A DNA stretch of 53,403 bases from Halomarina oriensis. Its GTDB lineage: Archaea; Halobacteriota; Halobacteria; Halobacteriales; Haloarculaceae. Within the stretch, counting starts at the first letter, position 1; every line of letters begins with the position of its first letter. Where the stretch lies: contig NZ_WSZK01000042.1 in assembly GCF_009791395.1 (NCBI RefSeq), forward strand, positions 1 to 53,403, read 5' to 3'. The translations under genes and the position numbers were made by a program. Positions 1 through 7,166 of the stretch are shown here, one piece after another. The notes under the pieces are model-generated. The model was given only the letters and a program-made list of their open reading frames with translations. It did not search any database and was not told the DNA's origin.

Positions 1-374
1 GTTCCACGTGCGGAGCCGTTGCATCTTCTCGCGCTGGCGGGCTGGATCAGGGGAGTTGCCCGTAGGCGTCCTTGTCCTGCCAGCCGATTGTTCGTCGAGA
101 GCCCCCTTGTCGTGCATCATGTTCGTCGTCGGCGCACCGACGCGGGGACTTCTGGTCTTTTCTCCGCGGGATCGAACGCCCGCCACTCCGGACCGCGGTC
201 GACGGCGTCTTCCTCGACGACGAGGCCGCAGTCCTCACAGACCGTCTCGCCGTGCTCGCTGTCGTTCATCAGCGAGCCACCACACTCCGGACAGGTGACT
301 GCGGACTCGCTACTCTCCTCTCCTCGGGTTCGCTCCTCCTCGCTCGTCCGTTGGCGGATGCTGGAATCTGTCAT
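1..374 (-). pseudogene. tfb: Transcription initiation factor B (TFB), 5' part, broken by indels, cut by window edge
   Basis: TFB recruits RNA polymerase to TATA-bound TBP. From the ATG at 374 the reading frame gives an intact N-terminal zinc ribbon (CPECGG, then [19 protein letters not shown]). After FDPAEK the family's reader/linker motifs are all present but scattered over three frames: [12 protein letters not shown] in one, IGWQDKDAYG in another, ARQREKMQRLRTWN in the next. Lining these up needs about five single-base insertions within roughly 110 bases, each extending or repeating a neighbouring base. The first stop met is at 117. The cyclin-fold domains would lie left of base 1. An upstream TTG or GTG start at 419 is possible, but MTDSS is the usual beginning. 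The insertion-only pattern at a window edge suggests read error rather than a decayed gene. Confidence 0.85.
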
Positions 375-533
375 TTGATGTGGGGTAGCCGACGCCCGAA
401 AACCTGTGCTGGCTACCAATTAGTTGGGTCTCGCAGGACTTAAAACTGTTGAACGAAGAACCGGCAGACGCGGCCGCTGCCTCCCGATTCTGCCTATCGA
501 AACCCTTAGTGTAGCGCCGTGGTAGGACGGGTT
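375..533. promoter_or_regulatory. Divergent promoter region between tfb and gatC
   Basis: No gene is visible here. A cttaaaa element near 438-446 reads on the minus strand as an A/T-rich TATA-like box upstream of tfb. A ccttag element near 504-509 lies about 28 bases before the gatC ATG at 534, the spacing of leaderless haloarchaeal promoters. Transcript starts are inferred only from spacing. Confidence 0.4.
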
Positions 534-809
534 ATGAGCGAATCCGTCGACCCCGAGGAGGTCCGGCACGTCGCCGACCTCGCACGGGTCGCACTCGACG
601 ACGACGAGGTGGCCCGCTTCGCCGAGCAGTTCGGCGACATCCTCGCGTACTTCGACGCGCTGGACGAGGTCCCCGAGGTCGACCGGGAGGCCGACCTGAC
701 CAACGTGATGCGCACCGACGAGGTCCGCGACAGTCTCTCCCAGGAGGCGGCGCTGGAGAACGCCTCCGAACGCGTCGACGGCTACTTCAAAGGGCCACGG
801 GTGTCGTAG
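534..809 (+). CDS. gatC: Asp-tRNA(Asn)/Glu-tRNA(Gln) amidotransferase subunit C
   Basis: GatC is the small belt subunit that stabilises GatA-GatB in the transamidase making Asn-tRNA and Gln-tRNA from mischarged precursors. The 91-residue protein has the family pattern: DPEEVRHVADLARVAL near the start, a central FGDILAYFDALDEV helix, then the loop with MRTDEV before a basic tail (GYFKGPRVS). I chose the ATG at 534 because it begins the conserved MSESVDPEEV and sits about 28 bases after a TATA-like element; an in-frame ATG 15 bases upstream adds nothing conserved. The TAG stop is directly abutted by the gatA ATG, so the two are one operon. gatB is not in this window. Confidence 0.95.
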   Translation: MSESVDPEEVRHVADLARVALDDDEVARFAEQFGDILAYFDALDEVPEVDREADLTNVMRTDEVRDSLSQEAALENASERVDGYFKGPRVS

Positions 810-2132
810 ATGGCCGACGAGAACGTCTTCATCACCGAGGCGACCATCGAGGGCGCGGAGGACGGGCCGCTCGCCGGCAAACGCGTCGCCGTCAAGGACA
901 ACATCTCCACGGAGGGCGTCCGCACGACCTGTGGGTCGGACATGCTCGCCGACTACGTTCCGCCCTACGACGCGACGGTCGTCCAGCGACTGAAAGCGGC
1001 CGGCGCGACCATCGTCGGCAAGACCAACATGGACGAGTTCGGCATGGGGTCGACCACCGAGACGTCGGCGTTCGGCCCGACCGACAACCCCGCGGCTCCC
1101 GGCCACGTCCCCGGCGGTTCGTCGGGTGGTTCGGCGGCCGCCGTCGCCGGCGACTACGCCGACCTCGCGCTCGGAACCGACACCGGTGGGTCGATTCGGA
1201 ACCCGGCGGCGTTCTGTGGCGTCGTCGGCATCAAGCCGACCTACGGACTGGTCTCCCGGTACGGGCTGGTCGCGTACGCCAACTCGCTGGAGCAGATCGG
1301 GCCGCTCGCGCCGACCGTCGAGGAGGCCGCCGCGCTGCTCGACGTCGTCGCCGGCCCCGACGACAACGACGCGACGACGCGACAGGAGAGCGAGGCGCGA
1401 CGCGCCTCGGACAGTCGAGCGGGCGACGCCCGCGAGACGGGCGCGAACTCGAACTACGCCGACGCCGCCGACGGCGACGTCGAGGGACTGACCGTCGGGG
1501 TTCCGACCGAACTCGTCGAGGGAGTCGACGAGGGCGTCCGCGAGTCGTTCGAGGCCGCCCTCGACGACCTGCGCGACCAGGGTGTCGAGACGGTCGACGT
1601 GTCTCTCCCCTCGGTCGAGACGGCCGTTCAGGCGTACTACGTCGTCGCCATGTCCGAGGCCTCCTCGAACCTCGCCCGCTACGACGGCGTTCGCTACGGC
1701 GTCTCCGGCGGGTACGAGGGCAACTGGAACGAGTCGTTCGCCGACTCGCGCGAGGAGGGCTTCGGCGAGGAGGTCAAGCGCCGCGTCCTGCTCGGCACCT
1801 ACGCGCTCTCGGCGGGCTACCACGACAAGTACTACGCGAAGGCCCAGGACGCTCGTGCGTGGATTCAACGGGACTTCGACGCGGCGTTCGACGAGGCCGA
1901 CGTGCTCGCCTCGCCGACGATGCCCGTCCCGCCGTTCGAACTCGGCGAGAGCCTCGACGACCCGCTCCAGCTCTACCTCGCGGACGCCAACACCGTCCCC
2001 GTCAACCTCGCCAACCTCCCGGCCATCTCGGTGCCCGCGGGAGAGACCGACGGCCTTCCGGTCGGGATGCAGTTCGTCGGCCCGGCGTTCGGCGAACACG
2101 CCATCGTTCGAGCGGCCAGTGCACTGGAGTAG
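810..2132 (+). CDS. gatA: Asp-tRNA(Asn)/Glu-tRNA(Gln) amidotransferase subunit A
   Basis: GatA is the amidase-signature subunit that releases ammonia from glutamine or asparagine for the transamidation done with GatB. The 440-residue protein shows the full Ser-cisSer-Lys triad: Lys29 in VAVKDN, cis-Ser104 in PGGSSGGSAA and nucleophile Ser128 in TDTGGSIRNPA. It abuts gatC without a gap. An unusual hydrophilic stretch of about 25 residues, around 191-216 (QESEARRASDSRAGDARETG region), sits between conserved parts and is encoded by two perfect palindromes, so it looks like a repeat inserted in frame into a surface loop. The remaining protein matches the usual archaeal length. The function call is firm; only the effect of the insert is unknown. 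Confidence 0.96.
   Translation: MADENVFITEATIEGAEDGPLAGKRVAVKDNISTEGVRTTCGSDMLADYVPPYDATVVQRLKAAGATIVGKTNMDEFGMGSTTETSAFGPTDNPAAPGHVPGGSSGGSAAAVAGDYADLALGTDTGGSIRNPAAFCGVVGIKPTYGLVSRYGLVAYANSLEQIGPLAPTVEEAAALLDVVAGPDDNDATTRQESEARRASDSRAGDARETGANSNYADAADGDVEGLTVGVPTELVEGVDEGVRESFEAALDDLRDQGVETVDVSLPSVETAVQAYYVVAMSEASSNLARYDGVRYGVSGGYEGNWNESFADSREEGFGEEVKRRVLLGTYALSAGYHDKYYAKAQDARAWIQRDFDAAFDEADVLASPTMPVPPFELGESLDDPLQLYLADANTVPVNLANLPAISVPAGETDGLPVGMQFVGPAFGEHAIVRAASALE
1392..1433. repeat. Paired palindromic repeats inside gatA
   Basis: Two perfect palindromes occur in the gatA coding sequence: GAGGCGCG-A-CGCGCCTC at 1392-1408 and GCGGGCG-A-CGCCCGC at 1419-1433, each with a single A at the centre. 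They encode the Arg/Ala/Ser/Asp-rich loop that interrupts an otherwise conserved region. The same style of GC-rich palindrome appears between genes elsewhere in the window (around 5780-5880, 15802-15860 and 17490-17508), so this is probably an insertion of a dispersed haloarchaeal repeat in a tolerant, in-frame position. Confidence 0.7.
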
Positions 2133-2257
2133 CCTCGACAACGAGTCGTCAGTTTCGAGACCAGTTCCGGCTGAATCAACCGCGAACAGCTCCACGAGAT
2201 CACCGGTATCGGGGAAACAGATTAGCCGTCGGCCCCGAAACAACCGACCGATAGTTC

Positions 2258-3850
2258 ATGAAGGTTGAGATGCGGACCACGGACTTCCTCGACCGGGCGC
2301 TCGACCTGTACTCCGACGTCGTCGGCGTCGTCGCTGACGACGGGACGGAGTACACCTACGCCGAGTTCGGGGACCGGGTGAACCGACTGTCGAACGTGCT
2401 GGCCGACCACGGCGTCGAACAGGGGGACAGAGTGGCGCTGCTCGCCGGGAACACCCACTACTTCCTCGAATCGCTCTACGCGACGAACCAGCTCGGCGCG
2501 GTGTTCGTCCCGATGAACTACCGCCTCGTCGGCGAGGAGTTCGAGTACATCCTCAACGACTGTGCGGCCGACACCGTCATCGCGGACTACGAGTACGCCG
2601 CCGAAATCGAGTCGGTGCGCGACTCGGTCCCCGCCGAGCACTTCATCGGCTACCAGGCCGACGACATCGAGGGCGACTGGATGGACTACGAGGACCTGCT
2701 CGCGGACGCCTCGGCGGAGGCCCCCGAACGCCTCGACATCTCCGAGGACGACGACGCCTCCATCAACTACACCTCGGGGACGACCGGCGACCCGAAGGGC
2801 GTCGTCCGGACCCACCGCACCGAACACTACCACGCGCTGGTGCTCAACCAGCACCACGAGATAGAGGACGACGACGTCTACCTCTGGACCCTGCCGATGT
2901 TCCACTGCAACGGCTGGGGGCACACCTACGCCATCACCGGGACCGGTGGCACACACGTCTGTCAACGAGGATTCGACGCCGCGGAGACCTTCCGTCGCGT
3001 CCGCGAGTACGACGTCTCGTTCCTCTGTGGTGCGCCGACGGTGCTCAACATGCTCATCCAGTTCCACGAGGAGAACCCGGACGTCGAGACGACGGGGGAC
3101 CGGGAGGTCCGTCTCGCGACTGCCGGTTCCGCGCCCCCGAAGGCGTCGCTCGAAGCCATCGAGGACGACATCGGGTGGCGCATCATCCACCTCTACGGGC
3201 TGACCGAGACCGCACCCATCATCACCACCTCGAACTCGCCGCGCCGCCTCGCCGAGCGGGGCCAAGGCCTCAAGACCTTCCAGGGCAGCGAGACGCTCTG
3301 TACCGACGTCCGCGTCGTCGACGAGGACGGCAACGACGTCCCCCGCGACAACATGAGCATGGGAGAAATCGTCGTCAAGGGCAACCAGGTGATGGACCGC
3401 TACCTGAACAAAGAAGCGGAGACCCACGAGGCGTTCAACGCCCGCCTCCCCGGCTACTTCCACACCGGTGACCTCGCCACGATGGACGAAGACGGGATGA
3501 TTTCGATTCAGGACCGCAAGAAGGACATCATCATCTCCGGCGGGGAGAACGTCTCCTCCATCGAAGTCGAGGACAAACTCTACGACCACCCGGACGTCCT
3601 CAAGGTGGCGGTCATTCCCACCCCGAGCGACGAGTGGGGTGAGATGGTGACGGCACTCGTCGTCCCCAAGCAGGGCGTCGACCTCACCGCCGACAGCATC
3701 CAGTCGTTCGCCCGCGAGCACATGGCGGCGTACAAGATTCCACGCCGCATCGAGTTCGTCGACGACCTGCCCGAGACGGCGACGGGCAAGGTCCAGAAGT
3801 ACCAACTCAGACAGGAGTACTGGGAGGACGAGGAACGGTTGATAGGATAG
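2258..3850 (+). CDS. Acyl-CoA synthetase (AMP-forming), fatty-acid CoA ligase type
   Basis: This 530-residue ANL-superfamily enzyme should activate a carboxylic acid through an acyl-adenylate and transfer it to CoA. Visible motifs: the P-loop YTSGTTGDPKG at 171-181, YGLTETAP in the middle, TGDLATMDEDG and DRKKDIIISGGENV at the hinge, and the A10 catalytic lysine K511 in ETATGKVQKYQL. MFHCNGWG is typical of the medium/long-chain (AlkK-like) group, so a fatty acid is the likely substrate, but chain length cannot be read from the sequence. The ATG at 2258 is used; a second ATG at 2270 is possible. It is transcribed alone, after gatCA and before a convergent small membrane gene. Confidence 0.9.
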   Translation: MKVEMRTTDFLDRALDLYSDVVGVVADDGTEYTYAEFGDRVNRLSNVLADHGVEQGDRVALLAGNTHYFLESLYATNQLGAVFVPMNYRLVGEEFEYILNDCAADTVIADYEYAAEIESVRDSVPAEHFIGYQADDIEGDWMDYEDLLADASAEAPERLDISEDDDASINYTSGTTGDPKGVVRTHRTEHYHALVLNQHHEIEDDDVYLWTLPMFHCNGWGHTYAITGTGGTHVCQRGFDAAETFRRVREYDVSFLCGAPTVLNMLIQFHEENPDVETTGDREVRLATAGSAPPKASLEAIEDDIGWRIIHLYGLTETAPIITTSNSPRRLAERGQGLKTFQGSETLCTDVRVVDEDGNDVPRDNMSMGEIVVKGNQVMDRYLNKEAETHEAFNARLPGYFHTGDLATMDEDGMISIQDRKKDIIISGGENVSSIEVEDKLYDHPDVLKVAVIPTPSDEWGEMVTALVVPKQGVDLTADSIQSFAREHMAAYKIPRRIEFVDDLPETATGKVQKYQLRQEYWEDEERLIG

Positions 3851-3867
3851 ACAGACCGACGCTTCGG

Positions 3868-4119
3868 TCAGGAACTTCGGAGGGACAGCACCGTCCGTTC
3901 CACGAGCACCGAGACACTCACGACGACGAGCGACGCCACGACGAACAGACCGACCATCGACACCGATTCGAGCGGTGTCGCTCGACCGCTCGCGAGGAAG
4001 AAGAACAGCAGTATCGCGCCCATCAGCACGATTGGAAGCGCGAAAAAGCGGACCGCGGTGTGCTCGCGGAGGTACAGGCGGACACGGTGGATTCGGTCGT
4101 GTGTACGCTGGGAGGGCAT
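3868..4119 (-). CDS. Small two-helix membrane protein, unknown function
   Basis: The 83-residue product begins with a basic cytoplasmic segment (QRTHDRIHRVRLYLREH) followed by two hydrophobic stretches, about residues 23-44 and 51-73, giving a short hairpin in the membrane. I recognise no family. The ATG at 4119 is preferred over one at 4134 because an aacttaac TATA-like box lies near 4145-4153 on the minus strand, which predicts a leaderless start close to 4119. It converges with the acyl-CoA synthetase, 17 bases away. The two hydrophobic segments and the promoter make a real gene likely, but nothing indicates its role. Confidence 0.6.
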   Translation of the reverse strand: MPSQRTHDRIHRVRLYLREHTAVRFFALPIVLMGAILLFFFLASGRATPLESVSMVGLFVVASLVVVSVSVLVERTVLSLRSS

Positions 4120-4134
4120 GTCTGAAAGAGTCAC

Positions 4135-4460
4135 ACCGGCGTCAGGTTAAGTTTTGCCGGGGTTGTTGGACGTGTGCCGCGAGTCTAACACCGGACACTT
4201 CCTCAATCGAGACGAAGCCAGATGAACTGGTGAACGGGTTGCAATCGCCGTTCGCATTTCAGTTCGCCTGGAACCCCATCGTCCATCGCTCAGCAGAGCC
4301 ACTGCGATTCACCATCGTGGAGCGTCCCGTGTTCAGGGACAATCCCACAGAGTAACTACAAATTCTGAACCATCGTACGTTCGTTCATGTCTCATCGAAA
4401 GAGGCTGATGGCGACGAATCGTCACGTAACAACCGTAGCGAGTACGCGAGGAGTCGAGCA
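4135..4460. other. Intergenic region of 326 bases without a recognisable gene
   Basis: Apart from the minus-strand promoter at 4145-4153 I see no gene or RNA here. Base composition is clearly lower in GC than in the neighbours, and the plus-strand open frame that crosses it (to about 4355) has no family resemblance. The phrase gtgccgcgagtct near 4172-4184 recurs near 15931-15943 in the same orientation, which may be a shared repeat fragment. A purine-rich gaggag just before 4461 may serve the next gene as a ribosome binding site. Confidence 0.4.
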
Positions 4461-4766
4461 ATGAGCGATCAAGAACTGACGGATTATCTCATCCTTCGTG
4501 AGATCGATCCACCGGTGACACATGCCGAGCGTGAACGTGCCAGCGAACGGTCGACCGCCGCCCTGGAAACGGTGCGAGATGAGGGTGCGGACATCGATTG
4601 GGTGCAATCGGAGATTATGACCAACGAGGACGACATGGTGATAGGAACGTTCTGTCACTTCAGGGCAGACTCGGAAGAAACACTCTACGACCACGCTGAC
4701 TGTGCGGGGATCCCGGTGTCACGGGTCTTTCATCGTGGGCCGTTCGTAGATGGCCCGGATCAGTGA
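4461..4766 (+). CDS. DUF4242 (nickel-responsive-type ferredoxin-fold) small protein
   Basis: This 101-residue protein matches the DUF4242 pattern: a first strand (TDYLILREID), a helix (AERERASERSTAALETVRDEG), then DIDWVQSEI, a central strand and a C-terminal helix ending in CAGIPVSRVFH. Family members are small alpha-beta barrel-like proteins; some bacterial ones bind nickel, but a general role is not established. It converges with the FilR1-type regulator gene, with a hairpin between them. The region is lower in GC than its surroundings, which hints at recent acquisition. Family assignment is moderately sure; function is unknown. Confidence 0.7.
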   Translation: MSDQELTDYLILREIDPPVTHAERERASERSTAALETVRDEGADIDWVQSEIMTNEDDMVIGTFCHFRADSEETLYDHADCAGIPVSRVFHRGPFVDGPDQ

Positions 4767-4786
4767 GCGAGGTCATGGACTCACTG
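4761..4786. terminator. Hairpin between convergent genes, possible bidirectional terminator
   Basis: CAGTGAG at 4761-4767 and CTCACTG at 4780-4786 form a perfect 7-base-pair stem with a 12-base loop. It overlaps the stop codon of the DUF4242 gene (4764-4766) and lies just past the stop of the convergent regulator gene at 4792. No clear run of T follows, so a terminator role is only suggested by position. Confidence 0.4.
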
Positions 4787-4791
4787 CAGTC

Positions 4792-5610
4792 CTAGGTGTC
4801 AGCGTCGATTGCCTCCCGAAGCGCCTTCGGATGGAATCGATTCAATCGGGTCGCCTCGCTCCAGTACGATTCGAAGATCGTCTCGGCCCAGGTACGTGCC
4901 GCTGGTGTGTCGGTATCAATAAACGCTCGGGGGACACCCGACTCTCGGTCTCGAACCCCGATGCCGATGCGGGAGTCGAAGATAACGAGTCCGAAGGGGA
5001 GAGAATCGTGCAACCGCATCCGTAGGAACTCGCTCGCGCAGAGTTCGACGCACTTCCGCGGGTAGTTCTCCATGATGTCCAACGCGATGTCCGGTTGCTC
5101 TATGACCTCCGTCACCAACCCGTCGAGAACTCGGCCGTGAATGTCGTCCATGTACGTCGGGGCGACGGCGTACGAATCGTACATGCGTAGTGTCTCGGTC
5201 TCTTCGACCAGTGAGACGAATCGAGCCAGCGGGCCGAACGGGTCGCCTCGCTCCGCTGTCGTGACGGTCGCACCAGAGAACGCCTCGACCGGGCACTGTG
5301 GTTGGACGCCAGAGACGACCTCGAACAATGGGGTGAGGCGGTGAGCGGTCTGCATATCCGCTTCGAACGTTGCGACGATCTCTGCGACCACCTCGCCGAA
5401 CTCGGTCAGTTTGTAACTCCCCTCGACTCGCTCGAGGAGGCCCCACTCGGCAAGTGTGGTGGTGTTTCGATGAGCAGTCGATTTCGATACGTCGAGTCGG
5501 TGCTGCAAGGTGCGTCGGTCCAGCGCGCCCTCACGCAAGGCCGCGATCATCGGTGCTTGCTTTACGACCTCGAGCAGGAGGTCGGACCCGTTCGGGAGAT
5601 CTCCTCTCAT
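4792..5610 (-). CDS. Winged-helix transcriptional regulator, FilR1-middle-domain (HVO_A0261) type
   Basis: The N-terminal winged helix-turn-helix is at about residues 9-70 (ALREGALDRRTLQHRLDVS, then STAHRNTTTLAEWGLLERV). The remainder, from about 115 to 255, matches the middle domain seen in haloarchaeal HVO_A0261-like regulators and methanogen FilR1: MYDSYAVAPTYMDD, a central region with PRKCVELCASEFLR, then LPFGLVIFDSRIGIGVRD and a C-terminal WAETIFESYWSEA helix. Such proteins are DNA-binding regulators with an unknown ligand in the middle domain. The ATG at 5610 (MRGDLP) is preferred; one at 5631 adds seven residues. No target is evident; the convergent DUF4242 gene is the only close neighbour. 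Confidence 0.8.
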   Translation of the reverse strand: MRGDLPNGSDLLLEVVKQAPMIAALREGALDRRTLQHRLDVSKSTAHRNTTTLAEWGLLERVEGSYKLTEFGEVVAEIVATFEADMQTAHRLTPLFEVVSGVQPQCPVEAFSGATVTTAERGDPFGPLARFVSLVEETETLRMYDSYAVAPTYMDDIHGRVLDGLVTEVIEQPDIALDIMENYPRKCVELCASEFLRMRLHDSLPFGLVIFDSRIGIGVRDRESGVPRAFIDTDTPAARTWAETIFESYWSEATRLNRFHPKALREAIDADT

Positions 5611-5761
5611 AGGTGTGGTTGTTGGTAGCACGGTACAATATATCTACATGCGATGGCCCAGCCTCTGGTGAGGCCCCCGACCTCTCGCTCGGTCGTAGTT
5701 CGATGTGCTTGATAGATCTACGCTCTCTGTCTAACAGTTGATTCGGTGAAATTTCAGTGAA
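5611..5761. promoter_or_regulatory. Upstream region of the FilR1-type regulator; holds one copy of an 18-base repeat
   Basis: A tacaatatatc sequence near 5634-5644 is a good TATA-like box for the minus-strand regulator, about 28 bases before its ATG at 5610. Further out, acgctctctgtctaacag at 5720-5737 is identical to 17427-17444 in the same orientation. No gene is visible. Confidence 0.5.
5720..5737 (+). repeat. Copy 1 of an 18-base direct repeat (partner at 17427)
   Basis: The 18 bases acgctctctgtctaacag match 17427-17444 exactly. Similarity continues more weakly on both sides: tgatagatct against tgttagactc before it, and attcggtg against gttcagtg after it. This suggests two relatives of a roughly 45-base element rather than chance, perhaps the end of a small non-autonomous element. 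In this copy the inverted partner of GTCTAACAG is degraded. Confidence 0.55.
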
Positions 5762-5945
5762 ACCAACTCGTAGTTGGTGTCCGCGCGAACGAAGTGAGCG
5801 CGGTTCACCGCGAGTGAGCGCTAGCGAACGAGCGGGGTGACTGAACCGTCGAGCGAAGCGAGGCGGTGAGGGAATCCTTTTGGTTCAGCTTTTGGCCTCC
5901 GGGGGTGAGTGAGCGCAACGAACGAACCTCCGGTCGGGTACAAAA
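5762..5945. repeat. Cluster of palindromic GAGCGAAGCGAGC-type repeats
   Basis: This gene-free block is nearly all inverted repeats. ACCAACT-CGT-AGTTGGT lies at 5762-5778, followed by ccgcgcgaacgaagtgagcg with its GCGCGG partner, a CACCGCGAG...GGGGTG arrangement around 5805-5840, ACCG...CGGT around 5843-5866, and CCTCCGG repeated around 5895 and 5930. The ccttttgg near 5875 and caaaagg near 5940 can also pair. Blocks like this are common between haloarchaeal genes. It follows the menB stop and may serve as its transcript end. The same word family occurs inside menB. Confidence 0.65.
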
Positions 5946-5955
5946 GGTGGTGGTT

Positions 5956-6885
5956 CTAGTAGTGCCAGGGGAACTCGTCGAAATCCGGCTCTCGGCCCTC
6001 GACGAACGCGTCTCGCCCCTCGGCAGCCTCGTCGGTCATGTAGCCCAGCCGAGTCGCCTCGCCCGCGAACACCTGTTGGCCCACCAGTCCGTCCGAGTCC
6101 ATGTTGAACGCGTACTTCAGCATCCGCATCGCGGTGGGTGACTTGGAGTTGATTCGCTCGCCCCACTCCAGGGCCGTCTCCTCCAGTTCGTCGTGGGGGA
6201 CGGCTTCGTTGACCATCCCCATGTCGGCGGCTTCCTCGGCGGAGTAGGTCTTCCCGAGGAAGAACACCTCGCGGGCCTTCTTCTGGCCGACCTGTTGAGC
6301 GAGATACGCCGAGCCGAATCCGGCGTCGAAACTCGCCACGTCGGGGTCGGTCTGGAGGAACTTCGCGTGCTCCTCCGAGGCGAGCGTCATGTCACAGACG
6401 ACGTGCAGCGAGTGGCCGCCACCGACCGCCCACCCCGGAACCACGGCGACGACGGGTTTCGGCATGAACCGGATGGCCCGCTGGACTTCGAGGATGTGGA
6501 GTCGTCCCGTCGAACTGGCACGGCCTCGCGGTTCGCTTCGCTCTCCGCTCGGCTGGTCCGCGCGCTCCTCGTCTTCTTCGTACTGGTAGCCGTCCGGGCC
6601 GCGGATACGCTGGTCGCCGCCCGACGAAAAGGCCCAGCCACCGTCCTTCGAGGAGGGGCCGTTGCCGGTGAGGAGGACACAGCCGACGTCGGTCTGGCGT
6701 TTGGCGTGGTCGAGCGCGGTGGCGAGTTCGTCGACGGTTCGGGGGCGAAAGGCGTTGCGAACGTCCGGCCGGTCGAACGCGATACGCACCGTGCCCTGCT
6801 CGCGGGCGCGGTGGTAGGTCACGTCCCGGAAGTCGAAGCCCTCGACGGGGTCCCAGCGGTCGGGGTCGAAGATGGCAGAAACCAT
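5956..6885 (-). CDS. menB: 1,4-dihydroxy-2-naphthoyl-CoA synthase
   Basis: MenB closes the second ring of the naphthoquinone from o-succinylbenzoyl-CoA. The 309-residue crotonase-fold protein shows the MenB signatures FSSGGDQRIRG near 87-96, VVAVVPGWAVGGGHSLHVVCD at 145-165 (oxyanion-hole glycines), TDPDVASFDAGFGSAYLA and the C-terminal LGYMTDEAAEGRDAF. Residues about 103-128 are an extra Glu/Arg/Ser-rich loop (RADQPSGERSEPRGRASSTG) encoded by a repeat resembling the palindromic block downstream. It is separated from the other men genes by the osmoprotectant transporter on the opposite strand. An Asp-rich hydratase with another substrate is unlikely given the MenB-specific motifs. Confidence 0.95.
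   Translation of the reverse strand: MVSAIFDPDRWDPVEGFDFRDVTYHRAREQGTVRIAFDRPDVRNAFRPRTVDELATALDHAKRQTDVGCVLLTGNGPSSKDGGWAFSSGGDQRIRGPDGYQYEEDEERADQPSGERSEPRGRASSTGRLHILEVQRAIRFMPKPVVAVVPGWAVGGGHSLHVVCDMTLASEEHAKFLQTDPDVASFDAGFGSAYLAQQVGQKKAREVFFLGKTYSAEEAADMGMVNEAVPHDELEETALEWGERINSKSPTAMRMLKYAFNMDSDGLVGQQVFAGEATRLGYMTDEAAEGRDAFVEGREPDFDEFPWHY
6515..6580. repeat. Repeat-derived insert inside menB
   Basis: The plus-strand text cctcgcggttcgcttcgctc followed by tccgctcggctggtccgcgcg belongs to the same word family as the intergenic palindromes at 5780-5870: GCGCGG and CCGCG arms around GAGCGAAGCGAA. It encodes the Arg/Ser/Glu-rich loop at MenB residues about 103-128, where other MenB proteins have a short connection. 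The insert keeps the frame. Confidence 0.6.
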
Positions 6886-7166
6886 ACCCCGCGTGCGCCC
6901 GGAGCGGCGAAAAAGCTTGTCAGTCGTGACCTTCCGTCGGTAACGCTATGTGAACGCGAGCGGCGAGCGACGCCAGCACTCACCGGCCGCATCGGTGAAC
7001 CTACCGACGACTGAGAAGGGATGCCTGCTTGAGCAGGCACTGCCGGTAATCGGGACGCTGCACTGTACCTGTTAGACGTTCGATGACAGTACGCCGTCCA
7101 CTCGAACGACACCCACTCGCACTGTATCGCTCGGACAGCACTCCAGCGGGTCGAACGAGGTAGCCC
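6886..7166. promoter_or_regulatory. Divergent intergenic region between menB and the osmoprotectant operon
   Basis: No gene is visible in these 281 bases. A perfect hairpin TGCCTGC-TTGA-GCAGGCA lies at 7022-7039. Upstream of the transporter operon are tgcactgtacctgttag near 7060-7076 and cactgtatcgctc near 7119-7131; neither is a strong TATA box. For menB, an A/T-rich cgaaaaagctt lies at about 6909-6919, near the expected promoter distance. Confidence 0.4.
7022..7039. other. Perfect hairpin upstream of the osmoprotectant operon
   Basis: TGCCTGC and GCAGGCA pair perfectly over 7 bases around a TTGA loop. It lies 127 bases before the substrate-protein start. As a palindrome of 18 bases in a divergent promoter region, it could be an operator or a transcript-end hairpin. 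Nothing else in the sequence decides between these. Confidence 0.4.

Noticed and set aside
420-2243. A 607-codon minus-strand frame across gatC and gatA
   Set aside because: It is the antisense of two well-supported genes and shows no family features.
2222-3805. A 527-codon minus-strand frame opposite the acyl-CoA synthetase
   Set aside because: Antisense shadow: Val/Asp/Gly/Arg-rich with no motif; the sense protein has all ANL motifs.
3975-4355. Plus-strand frame of 126 codons in the region before the DUF4242 gene
   Set aside because: Its first half is antisense to the small membrane gene and its second half has no recognisable pattern or promoter.
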